DNA of 64,000 nt, taken from contig NZ_CP168034.1 in NCBI RefSeq assembly GCF_041530365.1, positions 682,001-746,000 of the forward strand. Direction: 5' to 3'. Below the pieces are notes generated by a model, which made no database searches, was not told where the DNA came from, and worked only from the letters and a program-made list of their open reading frames with translations. The stretch is from Capnocytophaga sp. ARDL2. GTDB taxonomy: Bacteria > Bacteroidota > Bacteroidia > Flavobacteriales > Flavobacteriaceae. This document shows positions 51,858 to 61,161 of this stretch, piece after piece. Numbering within the stretch: the first letter of the stretch is position 1; every line of letters starts with the position of its first letter. A program made the translations under genes and the position numbers.

Positions 51858-52310
51858 ATGCGAGTAGTAGTTCAACGAGTATCCTCTTCGAGTGTTGAGG
51901 TAGAAGACAAGATGGTAGGGAAAATTTCTAAAGGATTGCTCTTGCTTTTAGGGGTAGAAAATAAAGATACTATAGAAGATATCGATTGGTTGGTGAAAAA
52001 AATCGTCAATATGCGTATTTTTTCAGACGAAAACGGAAAGATGAATAGGTCTGTAAAAGATGTTCAAGGAGAGTTTTTAGTCATAAGCCAGTTTACTTTA
52101 TTTGCTTCTACAAAAAAAGGCAATCGTCCGTCCTTTATAAAAGCTGCAACACCCAATTTTGCCAATCAAATGTATGAGATGTTTGTAGAAAGATTGAGAG
52201 GTTACTGTCATCTCAATGTTGAAAAAGGAATCTTTGGAGCAGATATGAAAGTACAGTTGCTCAATGATGGACCTGTAACTATAATAGTTGATACAAAAAA
52301 CAAAGAATGA
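51858..52310 (+). CDS. dtd: D-aminoacyl-tRNA deacylase
   Basis: Dtd (150 residues) hydrolyses D-aminoacyl-tRNA. It has the two catalytic motifs of the family: SQFTLFASTKKGNRPSF (about 75-91) and NDGPVTIIVDT at the C-terminus, with MRVVVQRVSSSSVEV at the start. Length is standard. It is translationally close to aat (1 base) and to the small membrane protein gene (4 bases). Confidence 0.96.
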   Translation: MRVVVQRVSSSSVEVEDKMVGKISKGLLLLLGVENKDTIEDIDWLVKKIVNMRIFSDENGKMNRSVKDVQGEFLVISQFTLFASTKKGNRPSFIKAATPNFANQMYEMFVERLRGYCHLNVEKGIFGADMKVQLLNDGPVTIIVDTKNKE

Positions 52311-52314
52311 TACT

Positions 52315-52521
52315 ATGAAAATACTTCTCATTTATGCCATTGTTTTTATAGTAGTTACTGCTTTGATTAGTCCAGAAGATTTTTCTGCTATAACTTTGGG
52401 CGAACCCTTAGGTTGGATCAATTTGGTAGTAAAATTTGTCGTTTTTGTGTTTGCAGTTGCGCTTTTTGAACTATTCAAGAAAATCTTTCGCAAGAAAGAT
52501 AAAAAGGATGTAAAAGAATAA
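52315..52521 (+). CDS. Small two-helix membrane protein
   Basis: The 68-residue protein starts at ATG 52315 (an earlier start at 52288 would overlap dtd). It has two hydrophobic segments (about 3-17 and 36-53) and a basic C-terminus KKIFRKKDKKDVKE. I do not recognise a family. It lies 4 bases after dtd and ends 12 bases before the -7 element of tyrS, so it belongs to the aat-dtd transcript. Confidence 0.75.
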   Translation: MKILLIYAIVFIVVTALISPEDFSAITLGEPLGWINLVVKFVVFVFAVALFELFKKIFRKKDKKDVKE

Positions 52522-52533
52522 TTTTCAAAAATG

Positions 52534-52541
52534 TATCTTTG
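52534..52541 (+). promoter_or_regulatory. -7 element for tyrS, with a 140-base leader
   Basis: TATCTTTG is an exact match. The tyrS ATG is 139 bases downstream of it, longer than most leaders here. I found no T-box, stable hairpin or convincing peptide in the leader. Confidence 0.6.
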
Positions 52542-52680
52542 TCAGATGAAATAATTTTTAGGCATATCATCGAAGAATAAGAACAGCTCGGCTTTTGCTC
52601 AGTATTATTTTTTGTAAATAAAGTAAAATTTATCCTATTGACTAAATAAGTAAAATCTAAAATAACACATTAAAAATACA

Positions 52681-53976
52681 ATGAAAAACTTCATACAAGA
52701 ATTACAATGGAGAGGAATGATTCAGGATATTATGCCTGAAACGGAACAACATCTTTTAGAAGGCGTACGCTCGGCGTATGTAGGGATTGACCCAACGGCA
52801 GATTCGCTTCACATCGGACATTTGGTGGGCGTGATGATGCTAAAACACTTCCAAAATTGCGGACATAGACCGTATGTGCTCGTAGGTGGAGCAACTGGTA
52901 TGGTGGGAGATCCTTCGGGGAAATCTGCCGAAAGAAATCTTTTAACCAACGATGTTTTAGAACACAACATCGCTGGAATTAAAAAGCAATTGGCAAAATT
53001 TCTCGATTTTGAAAGCAATGCTGAAAACAAAGCCATTTTGGTAAACAACTACGATTGGATGAAAGATTTTTCATTCTTAAACTTTATCCGTGATATTGGA
53101 AAGCACATCACCGTCAATTATATGATGGCAAAAGATTCTGTAAAAAAACGCTTTGACCCAACAGAAAACACTGAGGGAATGTCGTTTACGGAGTTTTCTT
53201 ACCAGTTGTTGCAAGGATACGACTTTTTGCATTTATACAGAGAAAACGGCTTGACTTTGCAAATGGGAGGTTCTGACCAATGGGGAAATATCACCACAGG
53301 AACTGAGTTAATTAGAAGAATTGCAGGAGGAAAAGCTTATGCGATGACTTGTCCGCTCATTACCAAAGCCGATGGAACAAAATTCGGGAAGTCTGAAGGT
53401 GGAAACATTTGGCTCGACCCTCAAAAAACTTCGCCTTACAAATTCTACCAATATTGGTTAAACACTTCGGATGCCGATGCGGAAAGATACATCAAAATCT
53501 TTACGATGCTTACGGAAGAGGAAATCAAAGCATTGGTAGCACAGCATCAAGAAGCACCACATTTGAGAGCATTGCAAAAGAAATTGGCAGAGGAAATCAC
53601 CGTGATGGTTCACTCTCGTGAGGATTTTGAAAATGCGGTAAAAGCATCGGAAATCTTGTTTGGAAATTCTAATTCAGACAGTTTGAAAGCATTGGATGCA
53701 AAGACTTTCTTAGATGTTTTCGAGGGAGTGCCACAAGCAGAAATCTCTATGGAGGATTTAAAAGCAGGAATCGATATTGTGGAAGTGTTGAATGCCAAAA
53801 CAGGCTTTTTGAAATCAAACGGAGAGGCGAGAAGAGCCTTGGGAGAAAACTCAATATCTGTAAACAGAGAAAAAGTACAAGAAGGTTTTACGCTTACAAC
53901 CAATGATTTGATTAATAATCAATTTGTATTATTACAAAGAGGAAAGAAAAACTATTTTGTAGTAGTAGTAAAATAA
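52681..53976 (+). CDS. tyrS: Tyrosyl-tRNA synthetase
   Basis: TyrS (431 residues) charges tRNA-Tyr. The class I signature is [20 protein letters not shown] (HIGH near 44) and the KMSKS variant is [13 protein letters not shown] near residue 237. A C-terminal S4-like RNA-binding domain (about 360-430, [20 protein letters not shown]) is present. Length is normal for the bacterial TyrRS-b type. It is monocistronic with a terminator shared with the minus-strand genes. Confidence 0.96.
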   Translation: MKNFIQELQWRGMIQDIMPETEQHLLEGVRSAYVGIDPTADSLHIGHLVGVMMLKHFQNCGHRPYVLVGGATGMVGDPSGKSAERNLLTNDVLEHNIAGIKKQLAKFLDFESNAENKAILVNNYDWMKDFSFLNFIRDIGKHITVNYMMAKDSVKKRFDPTENTEGMSFTEFSYQLLQGYDFLHLYRENGLTLQMGGSDQWGNITTGTELIRRIAGGKAYAMTCPLITKADGTKFGKSEGGNIWLDPQKTSPYKFYQYWLNTSDADAERYIKIFTMLTEEEIKALVAQHQEAPHLRALQKKLAEEITVMVHSREDFENAVKASEILFGNSNSDSLKALDAKTFLDVFEGVPQAEISMEDLKAGIDIVEVLNAKTGFLKSNGEARRALGENSISVNREKVQEGFTLTTNDLINNQFVLLQRGKKNYFVVVVK

Positions 53977-53982
53977 TACAAA

Positions 53983-54014
53983 AAAGAGCAACTGTAAAAA
54001 GTTGCTCTTTTTTA
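53983..54014. terminator. Bidirectional terminator after tyrS
   Basis: AAAGAGCAACT (53983-53993) pairs with AGTTGCTCTTT (54000-54010), with A and T tracts outside, serving tyrS and the opposing gene ending at 54012. Confidence 0.9.
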
Positions 54015-54575
54015 TTCTCCCAAATACATCAAACGCAAGGCAGCAATTTGAGGCATACCGGTGGGTGTGATGACGTGGTGATAATTTTTATTGGTATTGA
54101 TAGAAATTGTAGAAGTAGGCAATATTTTTAACCAAATGCTGATTTCGTCTTCTTTTTCAAAATAGTGTGATTTGGGTGGAAATAAAAACGAACGTGCGAC
54201 ATTAAAATTTCCATACGTATAGGTGTGTTTGGCTACATGTAGGAGTTGTTCATCTTCTTCAGTTCTATTTTTATATAGGTAAACTTCAATTTCTATAAGA
54301 TCTTTAAAAATACCAAAAACACCTGGATTGATGTTTACAAATCCATTGATTTCGTAAATACCCGATTTTTTGATTTGGATTTTCTCCTCATGAAAATCAA
54401 TGATTTTGTTGTAAATTATATCCGCTTCTTTAAATTTTATAGGCTGAAACAGCGTATCTTGTCGCAATTGTATGCTGCGATTCAATCGTAAATACAAAGC
54501 CTCTGACTGAGCGAATGTGTTGAATGTCAGTAAGAAAAAGAGTGCTTTAATAATATTTTTGTTGTGCTGTTTCAT
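54012..54575 (-). CDS. Secreted protein of unknown function (beta-rich)
   Basis: The 187-residue protein has a signal peptide ending near FNTFAQ (residue 23). The mature part is rich in beta-forming residues, with KSGIYEINGFVNINPGVFG, YTYGNFNVARSFLFPP and EISIWLKIL. The pattern 'G.YEI.G...' followed by 'EI.I' and a terminal 'RLMYLGE' is compatible with a jelly-roll (C1q/TNF-like) fold, but I cannot confirm it. It overlaps the upstream gene by 29 bases, and both have the same layout, so they may be distant paralogues. Confidence 0.75.
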   Translation of the reverse strand: MKQHNKNIIKALFFLLTFNTFAQSEALYLRLNRSIQLRQDTLFQPIKFKEADIIYNKIIDFHEEKIQIKKSGIYEINGFVNINPGVFGIFKDLIEIEVYLYKNRTEEDEQLLHVAKHTYTYGNFNVARSFLFPPKSHYFEKEDEISIWLKILPTSTISINTNKNYHHVITPTGMPQIAALRLMYLGE

Positions 54576-55128
54576 TGCTGATCAATTTTATAGACCATTT
54601 TATAGCAGTCTGTTCAGATGTTTTATCATTTGTGCCTAAATGTGCGTTTACTATAGGTTTGTTGAGCAACCCTGTGCTAAGTGCAGGAGCAATTACAACT
54701 CCTTTTTCAAGATAAACTATTGTAGGATAAATTTGTACTTGTACATATTCGTTTTGATTTTTTTCTTCAAATGAAAATCGAGTCGCTGCAAAATAAACCT
54801 CTTGAGAGGGAATGATTTTTACAAATCCAAAGTTGATTCCCGCCTTAGCCCCTCTTAAATTTCCCGTGTTCATACTAAAGGAAAATGTACCTTGAATTTC
54901 ATAAAATCCATCATTTGGGATTATAAGTTTGGTCGTTTTTTCATCAATTTCAAACAAAGAATTGTACTGAATGTCCCCTTTATCCATATAGATATAATGC
55001 ATAATGTCGCTTCGACCTGGATGAATTCTGAAAAATTGTTCTTGCTTACTTTCGTACAAAAAATATTGATAATCCTGTGCAAAAATGTTTATCAATGGAA
55101 AAAAGAGTAGGATAAATAATGCTTTCAT
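54547..55128 (-). CDS. Secreted protein, possible paralogue of the next gene
   Basis: The 193-residue protein has a signal peptide (MKALFILLFFPLINIFAQ, cleaved near residue 18). As in the downstream gene, a central NDGFYEIQGTFSFSMNTGNLRG segment is followed by a strand-rich half (YVQVQIYPTIVYLEKGVVIAP) and a terminal IKWSIKLIS. No family recognised. The end overlaps the start of the next gene by 29 bases, indicating coupled translation and probably a joint role at the cell surface or in the periplasm. Confidence 0.75.
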   Translation of the reverse strand: MKALFILLFFPLINIFAQDYQYFLYESKQEQFFRIHPGRSDIMHYIYMDKGDIQYNSLFEIDEKTTKLIIPNDGFYEIQGTFSFSMNTGNLRGAKAGINFGFVKIIPSQEVYFAATRFSFEEKNQNEYVQVQIYPTIVYLEKGVVIAPALSTGLLNKPIVNAHLGTNDKTSEQTAIKWSIKLISNETAQQKYY

Positions 55129-55164
55129 ATTGTATAAGTTTAACTTGTCGGTGAAATCAATAGT

Positions 55165-56226
55165 CTAAATTTTCCCCAACAAAAATTCCATTGTATCTAC
55201 TCCATCGGCATAATCCCATAGTTTTGGAGATTGTGTCGTTCCGAAAGGTAAAGCACCGTCAATCAATTGATGGTTTACCACACATTGTATTTGTTCAGCA
55301 TCTTGAGCGAGTTTGTTTTTTACCTCTTCAATATCTGAATAATATTCGTAAAATACCGAAGAAATCGGTGATGCATAACCAGTATCTTCTTTAAGGGTTA
55401 AAAATTCGTTGTCCAATAATTTGAAATTACTCATCAAAAATACCGCTTTGTTGTAATCGTAATTATTGGCATATTTTTCATAAAAAATTACATCTTTATA
55501 GGTGTACATTGCTTCGAAAAACAAAGTGAAATCATAGTTTTCTGGTACGAACAATTTGGAAACACTACGGCAACCCAATCCGTAATATCTAAAAATATCT
55601 TCACCCAAGGCAATTAATTCTTCTTTAGATTCGTTTCCAGACAAAACGGCAACCGAATTTCTGTTTTTACGAATGATGTTGGGATATTTTGAAAAATAAT
55701 AATCAAAATATCGAGCCGTATTGTTGCTGCCAGTGGCGATTACTGCATCGAAATTTTCCAATTTTTCTTTGGTAAAGGAAATTCTATCAGCAAAACTCGG
55801 TTCTACTGCCAATAAATATTCCAAAACAAATGGAATCAGCAAATTATCAGAAGAGGAATATTTTATCAAGGCTTTATTGCCAGAAATCAAGACCGACAAC
55901 ACATCGTGAAAACCTACAAAAGGAATATTTCCTGCCAATATCAATCCAATGGTTTTCAAAGGTTCGTCTGCAAAATGATAACGAGATGTCCACTCGCTTA
56001 AAGAAGAAATGTTCAATGCCTCAGCCCAACTTTTATTGGCAAAGGTTAGTTGATCTATGGTAAACCAACCGTTGCTTTGGTCTAATCTTTCGATTAATTG
56101 AGCATAACGGTCGAAAAATTCCTCATTATTTACAATGTTTTCTTTTTTTGTAAAAGGAAATTCAGTGAATTGGCTTAAAAATTTTCCCAATTCTACAAAG
56201 GCGTTTATTTTGTCTTGTAAAATCAT
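55165..56226 (-). CDS. LuxC-like acyl-CoA reductase
   Basis: The protein has about 353 residues from ATG 56226; the start at 56262 would run into the divergent promoter. It has [34 protein letters not shown] (about 90-122), [18 protein letters not shown] and the probable catalytic cysteine in [15 protein letters not shown] (near 219). These are features of acyl-CoA reductases in the aldehyde-dehydrogenase superfamily. It would reduce an acyl-CoA or acyl-thioester to the aldehyde; the substrate is unknown. It is divergent from a 2[4Fe-4S] ferredoxin gene, an arrangement often seen in Flavobacteriaceae. Confidence 0.85.
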   Translation of the reverse strand: MILQDKINAFVELGKFLSQFTEFPFTKKENIVNNEEFFDRYAQLIERLDQSNGWFTIDQLTFANKSWAEALNISSLSEWTSRYHFADEPLKTIGLILAGNIPFVGFHDVLSVLISGNKALIKYSSSDNLLIPFVLEYLLAVEPSFADRISFTKEKLENFDAVIATGSNNTARYFDYYFSKYPNIIRKNRNSVAVLSGNESKEELIALGEDIFRYYGLGCRSVSKLFVPENYDFTLFFEAMYTYKDVIFYEKYANNYDYNKAVFLMSNFKLLDNEFLTLKEDTGYASPISSVFYEYYSDIEEVKNKLAQDAEQIQCVVNHQLIDGALPFGTTQSPKLWDYADGVDTMEFLLGKI

Positions 56227-56270
56227 ATTAGATTTGCTTGTAAATACTTTTTTAAAACTCAATTATAGCG

Positions 56271-56278
56271 TAATTTTG
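56271..56278 (+). promoter_or_regulatory. -7 element for the ferredoxin gene
   Basis: TAATTTTG, exact match, 33 bases before ATG 56312. Confidence 0.6.
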
Positions 56279-56311
56279 CACAAATTTACTACTAATTTAA
56301 AAATAACAACT

Positions 56312-56662
56312 ATGGCAATCATAATAACTGATGAATGTATCAACTGCGGAGCATGTGAACCCGAGTGTCCAAATACTGCAATTTACGAAGGAGCCGACGA
56401 TTGGCGTTGGAAAGATGGTACCGCTTTGATGGGGAAAATCACCCTGCCAGACGGAACCGAAGTTGATGCTGACGAAGCTCAGACACCTGTTTCAGACGAT
56501 TTGTACTATATCGTACCAGGAAAATGTACGGAATGTAAAGGATTTCACGAAGAGCCTCAATGTGCTGCCGTTTGTCCTGTAGATTGTTGTGTCCCAGACG
56601 ACAATTTTGTGGAATCTGATGAGGTACTTCTCGCAAGAAAAGCATTTTTGCATCAAGAGTAA
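56312..56662 (+). CDS. 2[4Fe-4S] ferredoxin
   Basis: The 116-residue protein starts at ATG 56312 ([20 protein letters not shown]). The first cluster motif is [11 protein letters not shown] plus P. The second is [18 protein letters not shown], with an eight-residue insertion (about 75-92), as in Bacteroidota FdxA-like ferredoxins. It carries electrons in the cytoplasm; the partner is not shown. It is divergent from the LuxC-like gene and followed after 93 bases by prfC. Confidence 0.92.
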   Translation: MAIIITDECINCGACEPECPNTAIYEGADDWRWKDGTALMGKITLPDGTEVDADEAQTPVSDDLYYIVPGKCTECKGFHEEPQCAAVCPVDCCVPDDNFVESDEVLLARKAFLHQE

Positions 56663-56755
56663 TAATAATTTGAAAATGAGATGATTTGAAAATTTGAAAA
56701 TGAGATTTATTTTAATTTTAAAATTACTAAATTTCCAAATCACCAAATAAAATAT

Positions 56756-58348
56756 ATGACTTATATAAACGAAATACAAAAACGACGCACTTTTGGTGTC
56801 ATTGCTCACCCCGATGCGGGTAAAACCACTTTGACGGAAAAATTACTCCTTTTTGGTGGAGCTATCCAAGAAGCGGGTGCTGTAAAAAGCAACAAAATCA
56901 AAAAAGGAGCTACTTCCGATTTTATGGAAATCGAACGTCAAAGAGGGATTTCGGTAGCAACTTCGGTGTTGGCTTTTAATTACAAAGACAAAAAAATCAA
57001 CATTCTCGATACACCAGGACACAAGGATTTTGCCGAAGATACATTCCGTACACTTACGGCGGTCGATTCGGTAATTGTGGTAGTCGATGTAGCAAAAGGG
57101 GTGGAGGAGCAAACTGAAAAATTGGTGGAAGTTTGCCGTATGCGTAATATCCCTATGATTGTGTTTATCAACAAACTCGACCGTGAGGGAAAAGATGCGT
57201 TTGATTTGCTTGATGAGGTGGAGAAAAAATTAAGACTTACCGTTACACCGCTTTCATTTCCAATAGGAATGGGATATGATTTCAAGGGAATTTACAATAT
57301 TTGGGAGAAAAACATCAATTTGTTTTCTGAAGATAGCAAGAAAAACATAGAAGATGTGATTACCATCGATGATTTGTCAAGTTCGGAATTGGACGAATTG
57401 GTGGGAGCAACCGCTGCCGACAAGCTCAGAGAAGAATTGGAATTGGTAAGCGAAGTATATCCTGAATTTGACCGCGAAGCCTATATCAATGGAGATTTAC
57501 AACCTGTGTTTTTTGGTTCGGCGTTGAATAATTTTGGTGTTCGCGAATTGTTGGATTGCTTTATTGAAATCGCTCCGTCGCCAAGAGCCAAAGAATCGGA
57601 TACGAGATTGGTACAACCTGATGAAAACAAATTTTCGGGCTTTGTATTTAAAATTCACGCCAACATGGATCCCAAACACCGCGACCGTTTAGCATTCGTG
57701 AAAATTGTTTCAGGAACATTCGAGAGAAATAAACCTTATAAACATGTTCGCTTGGGGAAAAATTTGAAATATTCTTCGCCGAATGCGTTTTTTGCAGAGA
57801 AAAAAGAAATTGTAGATATTTCGTATGCAGGAGATATTGTAGGACTGCACGATACTGGGAATTTCAAAATTGGAGATACACTTACCGAAGGCGAATTGAT
57901 GCACTTTAAAGGAATTCCATCGTTTTCACCAGAACATTTCCGTTACATCAACAATGCCGACCCAATGAAGTCTAAACAATTGGAAAAAGGAATAGACCAG
58001 CTGATGGACGAAGGGGTAGCTCAATTGTTTACCTTGGAAATGAACGGAAGAAAAGTCATCGGAACCGTAGGAGCTTTGCAATACGAAGTAATCCAATACC
58101 GTTTGGAACACGAATACGGTGCCAAGTGTACTTACGAAAATTTCCCAGCGTTCAAAGCATGTTGGGTGCGACCAGAAGACCCTAAAAACGAAGAATTTGC
58201 CGAATTTAAACGCGTAAAACAAAAATTTTTAGCCAAAGATAAATCAGGTCAATTGGTATTCTTAGCCGATTCTGAATTTTCTATTCAAATGATACAAAGT
58301 AAATATCCAACTGTAAAATTGGATTATGTGTCAGAGAGGATATTGTAG
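56756..58348 (+). CDS. prfC: Peptide chain release factor 3
   Basis: RF3 (530 residues) is the GTPase that removes RF1 and RF2 from the ribosome after termination. The G-domain motifs are AHPDAGKTTLTEKLLLF (about 18-34), the switch II DTPGHKDFAEDTF and NKLDREGKDAFDLL. RF3-specific parts GAVKSNKIKKGATSDFMEIERQRGISVATSV and FAEFKRVKQKFLAKDK are present. Length is normal. It lies after the ferredoxin gene and ends in a strong hairpin. Confidence 0.96.
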   Translation: MTYINEIQKRRTFGVIAHPDAGKTTLTEKLLLFGGAIQEAGAVKSNKIKKGATSDFMEIERQRGISVATSVLAFNYKDKKINILDTPGHKDFAEDTFRTLTAVDSVIVVVDVAKGVEEQTEKLVEVCRMRNIPMIVFINKLDREGKDAFDLLDEVEKKLRLTVTPLSFPIGMGYDFKGIYNIWEKNINLFSEDSKKNIEDVITIDDLSSSELDELVGATAADKLREELELVSEVYPEFDREAYINGDLQPVFFGSALNNFGVRELLDCFIEIAPSPRAKESDTRLVQPDENKFSGFVFKIHANMDPKHRDRLAFVKIVSGTFERNKPYKHVRLGKNLKYSSPNAFFAEKKEIVDISYAGDIVGLHDTGNFKIGDTLTEGELMHFKGIPSFSPEHFRYINNADPMKSKQLEKGIDQLMDEGVAQLFTLEMNGRKVIGTVGALQYEVIQYRLEHEYGAKCTYENFPAFKACWVRPEDPKNEEFAEFKRVKQKFLAKDKSGQLVFLADSEFSIQMIQSKYPTVKLDYVSERIL

Positions 58349-58383
58349 TATGTAAACTTCATTTTTAAGTTTTTTCATAATTG

Positions 58384-58418
58384 AAAAGAGTTGTATTTTT
58401 TTGTGCAACTCTTTTTTC
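58384..58418 (+). terminator. Terminator after prfC
   Basis: AAAAGAGTTG (58384-58393) pairs with CAACTCTTTT (58406-58415), followed by T. Confidence 0.9.
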
Positions 58419-58424
58419 TTTATA

Positions 58425-58434
58425 CCCCCCCCCC
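58425..58434 (+). repeat. C10 homopolymer in an AT-rich spacer
   Basis: Ten consecutive C bases lie just after the prfC terminator, in a region that is otherwise about 80% A/T. Such tracts are prone to slippage. Confidence 0.9.
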
Positions 58435-58449
58435 TTGTGTATATTAAAT

Positions 58450-58457
58450 TATATTTG
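58450..58457 (+). promoter_or_regulatory. -7 element in the prfC-glnA spacer
   Basis: TATATTTG, an exact match. It could start a long glnA leader or transcribe the tiny frame at 58476. Confidence 0.45.
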
Positions 58458-58475
58458 TTATTATTGAATTTTATA

Positions 58476-58553
58476 ATGCAAAAAGGACGAATTAGCAAAT
58501 CATTAAAAGTTTGTCAAAAGTTTTCGCAAAAAGAGTATAAGAAAGTCCAATAA
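58476..58553 (+). CDS. Possible 25-residue basic peptide or small RNA
   Basis: The frame encodes MQKGRISKSLKVCQKFSQKE plus five residues and begins 19 bases after a perfect -7 element. GGAC near its start and GTCC near its end could also pair, so a structured small RNA is an alternative. No similarity is recognised and short frames arise by chance. It lies about 200 bases upstream of the glnA start. Confidence 0.2.
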   Translation: MQKGRISKSLKVCQKFSQKEYKKVQ

Positions 58554-58683
58554 TAAATGTTGTGTTAAATTAATTCAAGCTGTTTAGAATATTAATTTTA
58601 AAACAAATTCCTTTTACAAACTGAGTTTGTTGTTTTTTTATGAGGGGTGTGTGCTTGTGAATTTTAGTAATATTCAATTTTTA

Positions 58684-58736
58684 CCCTAAAAAAATAGGGG
58701 TGAAAATGTTTTTAAATGATATTTTTTATAAATTTG
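58684..58736 (+). promoter_or_regulatory. glnA promoter with an upstream palindrome
   Basis: TAAATTTG at 58729-58736 is an exact -7 element 19 bases before the glnA ATG. CCCTA (58684-58688) and TAGGG (58695-58699) form an inverted repeat around an A tract, ending just upstream of the -33 position. It could be an operator for a nitrogen regulator; this is inference. Confidence 0.5.
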
Positions 58737-58755
58737 CCCTGTAAAAAAAATCAAT

Positions 58756-60945
58756 ATGGCAATTTTTAGATTCGAAGCGTTAAAATCTGCGGCAAACAGA
58801 AAACCTGTGGCGGTAGAAGAAATAGGAAGAAAATCAGAATTATTTGGAGCAAATGTGTTTAATGACAAAGCAATGCGTCAGCATTTGACTTCAGAAGCTT
58901 ACAAAGCGGTGAGAGCTGCTATTGAACACGGTGTGAAAATAGACCGTAAAATGGCAGAATATGTAGCCTTGGGAATGAAAGAATGGGCAATGTCTAAAGG
59001 TGCTACTCATTATACACACTGGTTTCAGCCATTGACAGGTACAACTGCCGAAAAACACGATGCGTTTTTTGAAACATCAATGGACGGAAGCGACCCTGTA
59101 GAAAAATTCAGCGGTTCTACTTTGGTACAGCAAGAATCGGATGCATCTTCATTTCCAAACGGAGGTATTCGTAACACTTTCGAAGCTCGTGGATACACCG
59201 CCTGGGATCCTACTTCACCAGCATTTGTGTACGGAACAACTTTGTGTATTCCTACGGTTTTCGTTTCTTATACAGGAGAAGCCTTGGACAACAAAGCTCC
59301 TTTGTTAAGAGCCTTATCAACCATAGATGTTGCGGCTACTGAGGTGGCAAAATACTTCGATAAAAATATAAAAAAAGTAACGCCAACTTTGGGGTGGGAA
59401 CAAGAATATTTCTTGATTGATATTGATTTAGCGGCGTCTCGTCCAGATATTTTACAAACAGGTAGAACTTTATTAGGACATACATCAGCAAAAGGTCAGC
59501 AATTGGAAGACCATTATTTTGGTTCAATTCCAACTCGCGTATTGAACTATATGAGAGATTTGGAAAATGAATGTATTTTGTTGGGTATTCCTGCAAAAAC
59601 GCGTCATAACGAGGTAGCTCCTAACCAATTTGAGTTAGCACCTATTTTTGAAGAAACCAATTTGGCAGTAGATCACAACTCTTTGTTGATGGATGTGATG
59701 CAAAAAGTTGCCGAAAGACATAATTTCAAAGTGCTTTTCCACGAAAAACCATTCAAAGGAGTAAACGGTTCTGGAAAACACAACAACTGGTCGTTGGCCA
59801 CCGATACAGGAGTAAACCTGCTTTCACCAGGAAAAACGCCAATGAGCAACTTGCAATTCTTGACTTTCTTTGTCAATACAATCAAAGCGGTAGCAGATTA
59901 TGAAGAATTGTTAAGAGCGTCAATTGCATCAGCTTCAAACGACTATCGATTGGGAGCAAACGAAGCACCACCAGCTATTATTTCGGTGTTTATCGGAGAG
60001 CAATTGATTAAAGTTTTGGAAGAATTAGAAGGAGTTTCAACAGGGAAATTATCTCCAGAAGAAAAAACAGATTTAAAATTGAATGTAGTAGGAAAAATTC
60101 CAGATGTAATGTTGGATAATACCGACAGAAATCGTACTTCTCCTTTTGCATTTACAGGAAATAAATTTGAATTTCGTGCAGTAGGTTCTACGGCAAATTG
60201 TGCCAATTCTATGACTACATTGAATGCAATTGTTGCAAAACAATTAATGGATTTCAAACAAGAAGTCGATGCTTTGATTGCTAAAGAAAACCTGAAAAAA
60301 GACGAAGCAATTTTCAATGTGTTGAGAGAATACATCAAACAAGTAAAACACATTTTGTTTGAAGGAGACGGATACAGCAAAGAATGGGAAATCGAAGCAG
60401 AAAAACGCGGATTATCTAACCATAAAAACACGCCAGATGCGTTGAAAGCCAAGGTTTCTCAAAAGTCATTAGACCTTTTCGAAGCAGTAAATGTGATGAG
60501 CAACAAAGAGGTAGAAGCAAGATACGAAATCGAATTGGAAGAATATGTAAAAAAGGTACAAATCGAAAGTAGAGTATTGGGAGACATCATCCGTAATCAC
60601 ATCATTCCTACCGCATTTAGATACCAAAATGTACTGATTGAAAACATCAAAGGATTGAAAGAAATTTTCGGAAAAGATTACGAGCAATATGCAGATGAAC
60701 AAATCAAAATCTTGAAGAAAATTTCAGAACACATCAATCAGTTGAATGCAAAAATGCACGCAATGATGGATGCTAGAAAAGAAGCAAACGCTTTGACCAA
60801 TATCGAACAAAAAGCACACGATTATTGCAACAAAGTAAAACCATTCTTTGATGACATTCGTTATCACGCAGACAAATTAGAATTGATGGTGGACAACGAA
60901 TTGTGGACATTGACAAAATACCGTGAATTGTTGTTTACAAGATAA
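58756..60945 (+). CDS. glnN: Glutamine synthetase type III
   Basis: This GSIII (729 residues) makes glutamine from glutamate and ammonia using ATP. GSIII signatures include ATHYTHWFQPLTGTTAEKHD (near 80), GWEQEYFLID (near 214), RHNEVAPNQFELAPIFEE and the glycine-asparagine GVNGSGKHNNWSLATDTGVNLL (near 334). The C-terminal region (about 520-729) is helical, as in other GSIII dodecamers. Length and features separate it from GSI (about 470 residues). It is monocistronic, with a promoter close to the ATG and a terminator after it. Confidence 0.95.
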   Translation: MAIFRFEALKSAANRKPVAVEEIGRKSELFGANVFNDKAMRQHLTSEAYKAVRAAIEHGVKIDRKMAEYVALGMKEWAMSKGATHYTHWFQPLTGTTAEKHDAFFETSMDGSDPVEKFSGSTLVQQESDASSFPNGGIRNTFEARGYTAWDPTSPAFVYGTTLCIPTVFVSYTGEALDNKAPLLRALSTIDVAATEVAKYFDKNIKKVTPTLGWEQEYFLIDIDLAASRPDILQTGRTLLGHTSAKGQQLEDHYFGSIPTRVLNYMRDLENECILLGIPAKTRHNEVAPNQFELAPIFEETNLAVDHNSLLMDVMQKVAERHNFKVLFHEKPFKGVNGSGKHNNWSLATDTGVNLLSPGKTPMSNLQFLTFFVNTIKAVADYEELLRASIASASNDYRLGANEAPPAIISVFIGEQLIKVLEELEGVSTGKLSPEEKTDLKLNVVGKIPDVMLDNTDRNRTSPFAFTGNKFEFRAVGSTANCANSMTTLNAIVAKQLMDFKQEVDALIAKENLKKDEAIFNVLREYIKQVKHILFEGDGYSKEWEIEAEKRGLSNHKNTPDALKAKVSQKSLDLFEAVNVMSNKEVEARYEIELEEYVKKVQIESRVLGDIIRNHIIPTAFRYQNVLIENIKGLKEIFGKDYEQYADEQIKILKKISEHINQLNAKMHAMMDARKEANALTNIEQKAHDYCNKVKPFFDDIRYHADKLELMVDNELWTLTKYRELLFTR

Positions 60946-60952
60946 TAAAACG

Positions 60953-60986
60953 AAAAGCTGTTGGATTTTTTCTGACAGCTTTTTTC
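60953..60986 (+). terminator. Terminator after the GSIII gene
   Basis: AAAAGCTGT (60953-60961) pairs with ACAGCTTTT (60975-60983), then T. Confidence 0.88.
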
Positions 60987-61043
60987 AATTGTAAAAAGAA
61001 TTTGTTTTACTTGAAAATCAAGTGTTATTACTGATTAAATATT

Positions 61044-61074
61044 TTGAAAAAAATCATTAAAAATCGTATATTTG
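61044..61074 (+). promoter_or_regulatory. Promoter of adk with -33 and -7 elements
   Basis: TTG at 61044-61046 is followed after 20 bases by TATATTTG (61067-61074). This is the best full match in the window to the Bacteroidota promoter TTG-N(17-23)-TAnnTTTG. The adk ATG is 87 bases downstream. Confidence 0.75.
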
Positions 61075-61161
61075 CAAACTATTTTTTCGTAATTTAGTCG
61101 GAGAAATTTAAAATATTAATAAATCTACTACCTTTTTTAGGGTAAAATAATAAATTTATAC

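Noticed and set aside
52542-52680. T-box or other riboswitch in the tyrS leader
   Set aside because: No specifier hairpin, T-box sequence or terminator was found, and T-boxes are not expected in Bacteroidota.
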